From contig JAFASB010000442.1 of assembly GCA_019244985.1 (NCBI GenBank), positions 1-6,846 of the forward strand: 6,846 nucleotides of DNA, in the 5' to 3' direction. A program made the translations under genes and the position numbers. This DNA is from Acidimicrobiia bacterium (GTDB lineage: Bacteria > Actinomycetota > Acidimicrobiia > Acidimicrobiales > AC-14). Of the stretch, positions 1 to 5,746 are shown one piece after another. Below the pieces are notes generated by a model, which searched no databases, was not told the origin of the DNA, and worked only from the letters and a program-made list of their open reading frames with translations. The number at the start of each line of letters is the position of its first letter. The stretch's first letter is position 1.

Positions 1-489
1 GCGCACGGCGTGACAGTCGACGTCGATGTCATCGCCGTCGACGTGAAGGTTGCCGGTGACGTGGCACAGCTGGTCGAAGTGGCCGAGCTCGGGGCTGGCG
101 GCGACGACATGCGGTGCCATCGCCGCCTCGTAACGCAGGTCGAAGGCGCAGGAATCGCCATCCTCGTAACTCAACCGGTAGGTGCGGAGCGGCTCGTCGC
201 GGCGGATGTGCAGAAAGCCGAGCTGCACATCAACGAGGTCGGCATCGGGCATGCGCAGGTGCCACAGGCTGCGTGCGTACGGCGACGCCCACGGCGCCAC
301 GTGCTCGTCGCTCCATACCTGGGTGACGAGGGTGGCGACGCCGAGGTTGGGCCGGAACAGCGTGTAGATCATCCCGCCCAGCCCGCGGTCGGGAACCATG
401 AACCCCCACCACGTCGTCTCCGTCCACATGGGATCGTCGACGGGGACGGCGTGGAAGCTGTCGTCCGCCTCTGTCACCTCCGCGGTCAT
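1..489 (-). CDS. DUF7065/DUF7064-like protein, N-terminal part (runs off window)
   Basis: This is the last visible gene of the leftward operon. It starts at ATG 489-487, overlaps the phosphotransferase stop as ATGA, and continues past base 1, so only 163 residues are visible. An AAGGTG stretch lies about 5 bases before the ATG. The protein is rich in Trp, His and Asp, with no signal peptide or membrane segment. It contains WTETTWWGFMVPD (about residues 22-34), a region reading SPYARSLWHLRMPDADL (about 71-87) and, at the cut edge, a GNLHVDGDDIDVDCHAVR-type strand (about 146-163). From memory, this layout fits actinobacterial proteins of about 300-340 residues annotated DUF7065 followed by DUF7064, a lipocalin/AttH-like beta-rich fold in which an RDxSWG-type motif usually follows this point. 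That motif would lie outside the window. These proteins often sit beside P450s, SDRs and phosphotransferases, but no reaction is assigned. The gene is nearly certain; the family call is moderate. Confidence 0.8.
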   Translation of the reverse strand, partial: MTAEVTEADDSFHAVPVDDPMWTETTWWGFMVPDRGLGGMIYTLFRPNLGVATLVTQVWSDEHVAPWASPYARSLWHLRMPDADLVDVQLGFLHIRRDEPLRTYRLSYEDGDSCAFDLRYEAAMAPHVVAASPELGHFDQLCHVTGNLHVDGDDIDVDCHAVR

Positions 490-1544
490 AGGGCCACCTT
501 GAAGTCGTCGAGGTCTGACGGGTCCCCGAGGACGCCGGCAATCGACGACGACTCCCACTCGGCGCGCGCTGGTGGGTCGAGCTCGTCGACGAACGCCGCG
601 TCGCAGCCGGCGCGGCGCAGGGCTTCGAGAATCGCCGGGGCCAGGAACGGTCGCAGCGCCGCCTGGACCCGGGTGGCCGGCGTGGTCTCGCCGCCCGTCC
701 AAGTCAGGGCCGCGTCGCAGCTGATCGCCATGCGCACGAGGACGAGGGCCCGGTAGAACTCCAGGCCCTCGACGTCGACGTCGAAGCCACAGGCCTCGCG
801 CCACCCGGCGTACGTGGCGGCGAGGGCGAGGGGTCGCCCGAGCAGCTGGTTGCGGACGGCCACCCACGCCAGGTCGTCGTGGGGATCGCCGGCATGGGCG
901 AACTCCCAGTCGAGCAGGCCGGTGATCCGCGCCTTGTCGTGGTGGAAGTTGCCGGGTCCGGCGTCGCCGTGGCACAGCGAGGTCAGGCCTCCGGCGTCGG
1001 GGACATGGGCCGCGAGCCATTGGAGCGCGGGCGCGGAGACGGGCGTGGCACCGTCGCCGCAGCGGCGATCGCGGATGGCGCGCCACAGGGCGATGTCCGC
1101 ACTCGTGGGCTCTCGGCCGTTGACCATCAATGGGCCCAGGTCGAGCTCGGCGATCGCCACCGCGTGCAGCAGACCGAGACAGCGGCCGTAATCGCGTGCC
1201 ACGCTGTGCCGTTCGTCGTCGGACAGTGAGCCCAGGTCGTCGGTACCGGGCACGAGGTCGAAGAGCAGAGCGCGGCCGTTCGGGCTGGCGGCAAGCAGCT
1301 TGGCGACGGGGACGGGCGCCGAGGTCAGGGCGCGGTAGACGGCGGCCTCCCGGCGAAGTGTCAGCGCCGTTCCCGCCACCGGTCCGGTACCCGTGTCCTC
1401 GCGAACGACGACGCGCCGGCCGTCGTCGAGATCGACTCCCCAAGTCCGGCGTGAGGCGCCCTTGCCCAACGGCGAGGCGTCGACGACGCGCGCGCCGGTC
1501 TCGGCTTCGACCCACCACCCGAGCTCGTCGGAGAGGTAGCTCAT
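486..1544 (-). CDS. Phosphotransferase family protein (APH / ACAD10-type kinase)
   Basis: A 352-residue cytosolic kinase-like protein of the aminoglycoside phosphotransferase/choline kinase fold. The N-lobe shows VVVRED (residues 45-50), with Arg48 where many kinases have the ATP-binding Lys, and LRREAAVY (63-70), whose Glu66 is the likely salt-bridge partner. The C-lobe has the catalytic loop CHGDAGPGNF (191-200: His192, Asp194, Asn199) and the metal-binding LLDWEFAHAGDP (210-221: Asp212). All core catalytic residues are present. The Arg form is typical, as I recall, of the ACAD10/11 N-terminal domain and LvaA-type group, which phosphorylates hydroxyacyl-CoAs, rather than of antibiotic-resistance enzymes. 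The start at 1544 is chosen because it forms an ATGA overlap with the upstream stop. An ATG nine codons earlier (1571) would overlap the upstream gene further with no benefit. No acyl-CoA dehydrogenase is visible nearby. The family is confident and the substrate is unknown; a role in resistance is unlikely in this context. Confidence 0.92.
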   Translation of the reverse strand: MSYLSDELGWWVEAETGARVVDASPLGKGASRRTWGVDLDDGRRVVVREDTGTGPVAGTALTLRREAAVYRALTSAPVPVAKLLAASPNGRALLFDLVPGTDDLGSLSDDERHSVARDYGRCLGLLHAVAIAELDLGPLMVNGREPTSADIALWRAIRDRRCGDGATPVSAPALQWLAAHVPDAGGLTSLCHGDAGPGNFHHDKARITGLLDWEFAHAGDPHDDLAWVAVRNQLLGRPLALAATYAGWREACGFDVDVEGLEFYRALVLVRMAISCDAALTWTGGETTPATRVQAALRPFLAPAILEALRRAGCDAAFVDELDPPARAEWESSSIAGVLGDPSDLDDFKVAL

Positions 1545-2437
1545 TCCGGTGCCTGCCCGGCGCCGAGCCACAGCACGGCGGCGAGGACGACCAGGCCGGC
1601 GACGAGATAGGGCGCGTAGTCCGACGACGACGAGTGCGTCTCCGCCGCGGGCTGCGCGGTCGGGAGGACGCCGGGCGCAGAGGTGCCGGCTGACGCGGGC
1701 ACAGGCGACGGGTTGAGCGGCGCGTCACCGACCGTCGCCAGTCCGCCGATCGATGGCGTCAGCACGGGCGTGGACGACGAGTCGAGCCCGGGCGTCGAAA
1801 GGGCGGCGTCGGGCGACGGCTGTGCTGACGCGTCCGGCGTCGCATCGCCGGGCGACTCGGTGACCGGCAGGGCGTTGGCGCTCGGTCGCGAGAACACGAC
1901 CCGATCGGTGGGCGAGGTCGGGATGATGGCCACGGCCAGGCTGTCACCACGGCGGAGGCCGGCGATGTCGAACACGTAGGTGCCCGAACCGTCGACGGTG
2001 GCGGGCACAGCGCTCGAGCACGAGTACGGCGGCGCGTCGGCGATGGCACCGCCGTCGGCCGGCTTGAACGAGGCATCATTGAGGGAACAGGCGATCAGCT
2101 TCGACCCGGGCACCGACACGGTCGTCGGTGCCGGGACGAGGCGCAAGGGCCCGCTCACGGCGGCCGTGCCCAGGTCGAAGGACAGCGCCGCGTAGGCCGC
2201 CGGCTGGGCCACCGTCGGGCCCCCCTGCACGAGGAGCCCGCCGTCGGGCACGTCGGCGGCCTGCGGATCCTTCAGGTTGCCGAGCCCGCCGATGCCGGTA
2301 TCGGCGATCGGCAGGCCGACCTTCCACCATCCCTGCAGCGACGGCGCCGCCGCAACCGAACGCCCACTCCCGCCGACGACGCCGAAGACAATCGCCCCAA
2401 GAACAACGACTACCGCCGACCCCCGCCTGAGCGTCAT
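1541..2437 (-). CDS. Secreted, C-terminally membrane-anchored hypothetical protein
   Basis: A 298-residue protein I do not recognise. The N-terminus is a clear Sec signal peptide: RR at 4-5, a hydrophobic stretch of roughly 8-22, and a likely signal peptidase I site after Ala31 (VAAA-PS). An ectodomain follows (about 32-190) that is beta-prone, with WW at 37-38 and two cysteines (Cys117, Cys140) that could form a disulfide. Residues about 190-272 are a low-complexity Pro/Ser/Ala/Thr-rich stalk. A single hydrophobic helix (about 275-293) ends the protein with only a few residues after it and no LPxTG motif, so it should be a membrane-tethered protein facing outward. The start at 2437 forms an ATGA overlap with the P450 stop and coincides with the signal peptide, so longer in-frame readings upstream are not real. 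It may bind substrate at the cell surface or be structural; no function can be assigned. Confidence 0.88.
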   Translation of the reverse strand: MTLRRGSAVVVVLGAIVFGVVGGSGRSVAAAPSLQGWWKVGLPIADTGIGGLGNLKDPQAADVPDGGLLVQGGPTVAQPAAYAALSFDLGTAAVSGPLRLVPAPTTVSVPGSKLIACSLNDASFKPADGGAIADAPPYSCSSAVPATVDGSGTYVFDIAGLRRGDSLAVAIIPTSPTDRVVFSRPSANALPVTESPGDATPDASAQPSPDAALSTPGLDSSSTPVLTPSIGGLATVGDAPLNPSPVPASAGTSAPGVLPTAQPAAETHSSSSDYAPYLVAGLVVLAAVLWLGAGQAPE

Positions 2438-3606
2438 CGACGGTCGACCACCAGCTCGAAGCTTTCGACGCCCTTGACGAACACGTTGGCTTCGTACACC
2501 GGCGGGCTGCCGGGGCGCAGGTTGGTGAAGCGCTGGGTCAGCTCCTCGAGGGCGACGCGCAGGACGAGGCGGGCGACGTGGGCGCCGAGACAGAAGTGGG
2601 TGCCGAAGCCGAAGGCCACGTGATGGTTGGGGTCGCGGGTGAGGTCGACGTCGTCGGCGTTGTCGAACACCTTCTCGTCGCGGTTGGCCGACGGGTACAC
2701 GAGGGCGATGCGGTCGCCGGCCGCGAACTGCACGCCATCGAGCTCGGTCTCGGCCGTGACCGTGCGGAACATGTTGTTGAGCGGCGTGATCCACCGCAGC
2801 AGCTCCTCGACGGCGACCGGAATCGTCTCCGGCGCGGCAGCGAGCTGCTCCCATAGGTCGTTGCGCTCGCTGAACAGGATCAGGGCGCGGGCGAGCGTCG
2901 TGCGCGTCGTCTCGGCGCCGCCGGGGATGAACAGGCCGAGCTCGGAGTTGACCTCCTCGACGCTCATCGGGCAGCGCGCCCACACGCTCATCAGGTCGTC
3001 GGCCGGGCAGGCCTTGCGGTCCTCGTACAGCGGGTCGACGGCCTTGGCGATCTCGAACACGGCCCGGATTCCGTCGGCGGTGTGCATCGGCACCCGACCC
3101 ATCGTGTCGACGCGCATCAGGCGCTCCGACCACGACCGGACGTCCCGCCACCGCTCGTGGGGCCAGCCGACGAGTCGGGCGGTGAGCGTCGATGGCACGC
3201 GCGCCGCCAGCGTGTCGACCACCTCGAAGCGGTCGGCGATCGGAAAGGTGTTCAGGGCATCGGCGACGATCTCACGGACTTGGTCCTCGAGCGTGCCGAC
3301 AGCCCTCGGCGTGAAGCGGTCGGCGATGAGCTTGCGCTGGGCGCTGTGCTCGGGGTCGTCCTTGCTGATCATCGACGTCTCGGTCGGGATCCACACCGAG
3401 CGGTAGCCGCGGGTGCTGGTGAACAGGTCGGCGTGGCGCTCGACGTGGCGCAGGTGTTCCATGCGCGTGATCGCCCACAGACCATTCGCCTCGTCGCGGT
3501 AGATCGGCTCGTGGTGACGCATCCAGCGGTAGGCCGGATGGGGATCGCCGACGTGAAATGCGGGGTCGAGCAGGTCGACCTCGGGACGCACCTGCGTTGC
3601 CGTCAT
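2434..3606 (-). CDS. Cytochrome P450
   Basis: A complete 390-residue soluble bacterial P450, the usual length for class I enzymes that take electrons from a ferredoxin. Visible landmarks are the I-helix oxygen-activation motif GGAETTR (229-235, acid-alcohol pair Glu232/Thr233), the K-helix ExxR as EELLR (Glu268, Arg271), and the haem-binding loop FGFGTHFCLG (332-341) with Cys339 as proximal thiolate. All essential residues are intact. The enzyme should hydroxylate an unactivated C-H bond of a hydrophobic substrate. Context with SDRs and a Rieske oxygenase suggests a steroid-, terpenoid- or fatty-acid-like compound, but the CYP family cannot be fixed by eye. Two starts are possible: ATG at 3606 (used here) or in-frame GTG at 3612, which would form a GTGA overlap with the upstream stop and add two residues. 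Neither has a clear Shine-Dalgarno sequence, so translation is probably coupled to the gene before. No ferredoxin gene is adjacent. Confidence 0.96.
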   Translation of the reverse strand: MTATQVRPEVDLLDPAFHVGDPHPAYRWMRHHEPIYRDEANGLWAITRMEHLRHVERHADLFTSTRGYRSVWIPTETSMISKDDPEHSAQRKLIADRFTPRAVGTLEDQVREIVADALNTFPIADRFEVVDTLAARVPSTLTARLVGWPHERWRDVRSWSERLMRVDTMGRVPMHTADGIRAVFEIAKAVDPLYEDRKACPADDLMSVWARCPMSVEEVNSELGLFIPGGAETTRTTLARALILFSERNDLWEQLAAAPETIPVAVEELLRWITPLNNMFRTVTAETELDGVQFAAGDRIALVYPSANRDEKVFDNADDVDLTRDPNHHVAFGFGTHFCLGAHVARLVLRVALEELTQRFTNLRPGSPPVYEANVFVKGVESFELVVDRR

Positions 3607-3608
3607 CG

Positions 3609-4418
3609 TCACACCGGGGAGAGGCCAGTGAACTGCGAGCGGACGTTCATCCGCGTGGTGACTGCGTGCAGCGCTGCGATCCCGCCGCCGTTGTCGACCT
3701 CGGCGATGCCGGCGACGAGCAGGGTGGCCTCCTGGCCGACGCAGTCGCCGGGGACGTCGTCGAGGCCGCCTCGGTAGGGGCCGCGGCCCACGGCGTGGAA
3801 GGCCACCTTGTTGCCGGCCGAGAACAGGTCGTCGACGGTCACCTCGTTGAACTCGATAACCGGCCCGTCGCTCAGGCTGTCGTCGACGCGATGGCGGGCG
3901 GCGTTGGTGAGGTCGCCCTTGTCGAGCCAGGCCCGGACCACATCTTCGGCGTCCTCGTTCGGAGCCACCACCTCGGTGCCAACCCACGGGTCGAGGTGGA
4001 TGGGGTCGAGCTCGTGGGGCTCGCCGGTCGCCAACTGGCGGTGCGCGCTGAGGTAGTCCTGCTCGACGTAGTTCTCGGTGAGCCGCCGGCCGTTCCACTT
4101 GTACAGACCGATGCCGCGCCAGCAGGCGAGGGCCCGTCCGCCGTCGTCGGTAGGCATCGATCCGTGCTCGCTGAAGCGCATGCACAGGCGGTCGCCGTTC
4201 AGCACGAACTCGTGCACGACGAGGCCGAGGCCGGGCGCCCGCTGGAAGATGTCGACGACGGCCTGGCGGTAGCCGGCCTCGCGCGGCAGGTCGAACCCGC
4301 TGATGTGCACGACGTAGTCGGGCTCCATGATCTCGTCGTAGAGCGACTGGTCGTGCGAGTTCGTGTAGTCGATGCAGTACTTGCGCATCAGGGCCACGAA
4401 GGGATGCATGTCCGCCAT
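3609..4418 (-). CDS. Tandem SnoaL/NTF2-like domain protein
   Basis: A 269-residue soluble protein that appears to hold two NTF2/SnoaL-like alpha+beta barrel domains. The first (about 5-128) begins with a helix, YCIDYTNSHD, then LYDEIMEPDYVVHISG (27-41) and ends with a sheet segment including LYKWNGRRLTENYVEQDYL (105-123), which is typical of SnoaL-like proteins. The second (about 150-265) is more diverged, with EFNEVTVDDLFSAGNKVAFH (189-208) and a final strand near ALHAVTTRMNV. SnoaL-fold proteins act as isomerases, cyclases, hydratases or dehydratases, and the beta subunit of aromatic-ring dioxygenases shares the fold. It starts 8 bases after the Rieske gene stop with a good ribosome site (AGAGGTGA), and its own stop overlaps or abuts the P450 start. 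At 269 residues it is longer than single-domain members (about 130-180). The fold call is good; the function is open. Confidence 0.9.
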   Translation of the reverse strand: MADMHPFVALMRKYCIDYTNSHDQSLYDEIMEPDYVVHISGFDLPREAGYRQAVVDIFQRAPGLGLVVHEFVLNGDRLCMRFSEHGSMPTDDGGRALACWRGIGLYKWNGRRLTENYVEQDYLSAHRQLATGEPHELDPIHLDPWVGTEVVAPNEDAEDVVRAWLDKGDLTNAARHRVDDSLSDGPVIEFNEVTVDDLFSAGNKVAFHAVGRGPYRGGLDDVPGDCVGQEATLLVAGIAEVDNGGGIAALHAVTTRMNVRSQFTGLSPV

Positions 4419-4420
4419 GG

Positions 4421-4428
4421 TCACCTCT
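4421..4428 (-). promoter_or_regulatory. Ribosome binding site of the SnoaL-like gene
   Basis: AGAGGTGA on the minus strand directly precedes ATG 4418 and overlaps the TAG stop of the Rieske gene (4429-4427). Ribosomes finishing the Rieske protein could therefore re-initiate here, which would favour near-equal amounts of the two proteins. Confidence 0.7.
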
Positions 4429-5659
4429 ACGACTCGATGAAGTCGCCGAGGACGGCTGGGACGCGCAGGTGCCCGGGCACCCGCTCGACGCCGATCACCC
4501 GGTCGATCGTCTCGTGGAGGTAGTAGATGCGGCGTTCCTGGTAGCCGAGGCGCACGACGTCGAGGGCGCCGGCGTCGACCGAGCGCTGCATGCCCGGCAG
4601 CACCGAGAGGTCCTCGAGCAGCACCGAGCGGTTGATGGCCGCGAACTGGGTGTTGAGCTGCGTGGCTTCGTCGTTGTCGGACGGCACCGACGAGCAGAAG
4701 TGCACGTGGTACTCCGACGAGTTCGGCCCGCTCGGCCAGTTGGTGATGAAGAACATGAAGCCCATCCCCGAGAACACGATGCTCAGGTTCGGGAACACGT
4801 GGTAGCTGAACGTCCCCGCGTTGGGCAGGTCGCCGACGCCGTCGAACAGCGAGGGGAACGGGAGCAGGTCGCCCATCGACTGGCCGTCGTGCGTCGTGAT
4901 CAGCATGCGGGAGTGGCCGTGGCCGAGCAGCTGGATCCCGGTCGCCGCCTGGTCGAGCACCTTCGCCGCACTGTCGCGGTGCACGGTGTTCACGTGGTAC
5001 GTCTCGATGTTGGCGTCGACGGGGATCTTCCAGTTCACGTCGACGTCGAAGGCCGTGCGCTCGACGAGGTGCAGGCGCCCGGCGAGGCCGCCGAGCTCGC
5101 TGAGGTCCTCGCCGACCTGGGCCAGGTACTGGCGCAGCGGCGGGGCGTCGTCGTCGAGGTTGACGAACACGAGCGGGCCCCACGTCTCGCAGCGCACCGG
5201 CGTCAGGCCGAGGCACTCCTTGTCGAGGGGCGGGAAGTTGTGGGTCTCGGGGTAGCCGAGCAGGGCGCCATCGAGGCCGTAGACCCAGCTGTGGTACGGG
5301 CAGGTGAGCCGGCGTCCGGCGTGACCCGACGGGTCGGTGACGAGCGCCGCGCCCCGGTGCGTGCACGTGTTGAGGAAGGCGTTGACCCCGCCGCCGTCGG
5401 TCCGCAGGAGGACGATCGGCTTGGCCAGATGGTCAATCAGGCGGAAGTCACCGGTGGCCGGCAGCTCGTCGACGTGGGCGACCATCAGCCACGAACGGCC
5501 GAAGACCTCGCGGCGTTCGAGCTCGAAGAACTCGCGGTCGCCGTACCGGGCGGCGGGGACGGGCGGCAGCTGCGGGAAGTCGGCCGGGTGCGCGGTCCGT
5601 TGGCTCTCGTCCTTGGCCCGCTGCTTCACGGTCTCGATCAGCGACGACGTCATCACCAT
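4427..5659 (-). CDS. Rieske non-haem iron oxygenase, alpha (catalytic) subunit
   Basis: A complete 410-residue ring-hydroxylating-type oxygenase, first gene of the leftward operon. The N-terminal Rieske domain carries CTH (Cys99, His101) and CPYH (Cys120, His123), the CxH-x18-CxxH ligands of a 2Fe-2S cluster. The C-terminal catalytic domain carries NIETYHVNTVH (217-227): His222 and His227 are mononuclear iron ligands, and Glu219 occupies the position of the bridging carboxylate between subunits. The third ligand is probably Asp350, in LLEDLSVLPGMQ. The length and intact ligands indicate an active enzyme that inserts one or two oxygen atoms using electrons from a separate reductase or ferredoxin, which is not encoded here. 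The start at 5659 (MVM) is preferred over ATG 5653 because GGGAGG sits 7 bases upstream. Longer in-frame readings beyond 5659 run antisense through the SDR gene and are not real. The substrate is unknown. Confidence 0.96.
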   Translation of the reverse strand: MVMTSSLIETVKQRAKDESQRTAHPADFPQLPPVPAARYGDREFFELERREVFGRSWLMVAHVDELPATGDFRLIDHLAKPIVLLRTDGGGVNAFLNTCTHRGAALVTDPSGHAGRRLTCPYHSWVYGLDGALLGYPETHNFPPLDKECLGLTPVRCETWGPLVFVNLDDDAPPLRQYLAQVGEDLSELGGLAGRLHLVERTAFDVDVNWKIPVDANIETYHVNTVHRDSAAKVLDQAATGIQLLGHGHSRMLITTHDGQSMGDLLPFPSLFDGVGDLPNAGTFSYHVFPNLSIVFSGMGFMFFITNWPSGPNSSEYHVHFCSSVPSDNDEATQLNTQFAAINRSVLLEDLSVLPGMQRSVDAGALDVVRLGYQERRIYYLHETIDRVIGVERVPGHLRVPAVLGDFIES

Positions 5660-5666
5660 CGTCCGG

Positions 5667-5672
5667 CCTCCC
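5667..5672 (-). promoter_or_regulatory. Ribosome binding site of the Rieske gene
   Basis: GGGAGG on the minus strand lies 7 bases before ATG 5659 and 13 bases before the alternative ATG 5653. This spacing decides for the upstream start. Confidence 0.75.
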
Positions 5673-5719
5673 GACCAGAAATGAACAGCCGTACATATAC
5701 TGCGGCCGCACACGGTCGG
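5671..5719. promoter_or_regulatory. Possible operator: nested dyad in the divergent promoter region
   Basis: CCGACC (5671-5676) and GGTCGG (5714-5719) are exact inverted copies centred at 5695. GTACATATAC (5691-5700, GTA-N4-TAC) has nearly the same centre (5695.5), and GCCG/CGGC arms at 5688-5691 and 5703-5706 lie around it. A regulator bound here would cover both candidate -10 elements. Short GC-rich arms arise by chance in DNA of this composition, so this is tentative, and no regulator gene is visible. Confidence 0.2.
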
Positions 5720-5722
5720 CAA
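5694..5722 (-). promoter_or_regulatory. Candidate promoter for the Rieske-P450 operon
   Basis: Read on the minus strand, TTGCCG (5722-5717) and TATATG (5699-5694) are separated by exactly 17 bases. Each matches four of six positions of the sigma70-type consensus. Transcription would begin near 5687, giving a leader of roughly 28 bases that contains the GGGAGG ribosome site. This is an unusually A/T-containing patch in otherwise GC-rich DNA. The placement fits well, but it is a by-eye call. Confidence 0.45.
5696..5701 (+). promoter_or_regulatory. Candidate -10 element for the SDR operon
   Basis: TATACT matches five of six bases of the TATAAT consensus and would start transcription near 5708, about 39 bases before the SDR ATG. 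I find no convincing -35 hexamer at 16-18 bases upstream (the 17-base position reads GACCAG), so it would be an activator-dependent or weak promoter. It overlaps the -10 of the opposite promoter, so the two directions could compete for polymerase. Confidence 0.35.
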
Positions 5723-5730
5723 GTTGCGGG

Positions 5731-5738
5731 AGAAGGAG
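5731..5738 (+). promoter_or_regulatory. Ribosome binding site of the first SDR gene
   Basis: AGAAGGAG lies 8 bases before ATG 5747. It is the strongest Shine-Dalgarno match in the window and fixes the SDR start, excluding the long in-frame reading further upstream. Confidence 0.85.
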
Positions 5739-5746
5739 ACCCCCAC

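Noticed and set aside
10..756. Plus-strand open frame across the first two minus-strand genes
   Set aside because: It has no recognisable domain and is antisense to the DUF7065-like and phosphotransferase genes, both of which have coherent protein sequence.
486..1544. Antibiotic-resistance aminoglycoside phosphotransferase
   Set aside because: The fold and HGD/DWE motifs match, but Arg replaces the ATP-site Lys and the operon context is oxidative catabolism, both pointing to the ACAD10/LvaA-like group instead.
2438..3151. In-frame extension upstream of the secreted protein
   Set aside because: It is Arg/Pro-rich sequence out of frame inside the P450 coding region; the signal peptide begins exactly at 2437.
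3613..4185. In-frame extension upstream of the P450
   Set aside because: It lies out of frame within the SnoaL-like gene and reads as Arg/Pro/His-rich noise; the normal P450 N-terminus begins at 3606 or 3612.
4419..5366. In-frame extension upstream of the SnoaL-like protein
   Set aside because: It is a shadow frame of the Rieske gene with Arg/Pro-rich composition; the ribosome site supports 4418.
5701..5710. Perfect 10-base palindrome TGCGGCCGCA
   Set aside because: Palindromes of this kind are frequent in GC-rich DNA. It is too short and lacks a loop or T-run to be a terminator, and it is not at the dyad centre of the promoter region.
4469..5746. Long plus-strand open frame running antisense through the Rieske gene and into the SDR frame
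   Set aside because: The translation is low-complexity (Val, Glu, Arg, Ala-rich) with no motifs, mirrors the GC-rich codons of the Rieske gene, and the SDR has its own strong ribosome site at 5731-5738.
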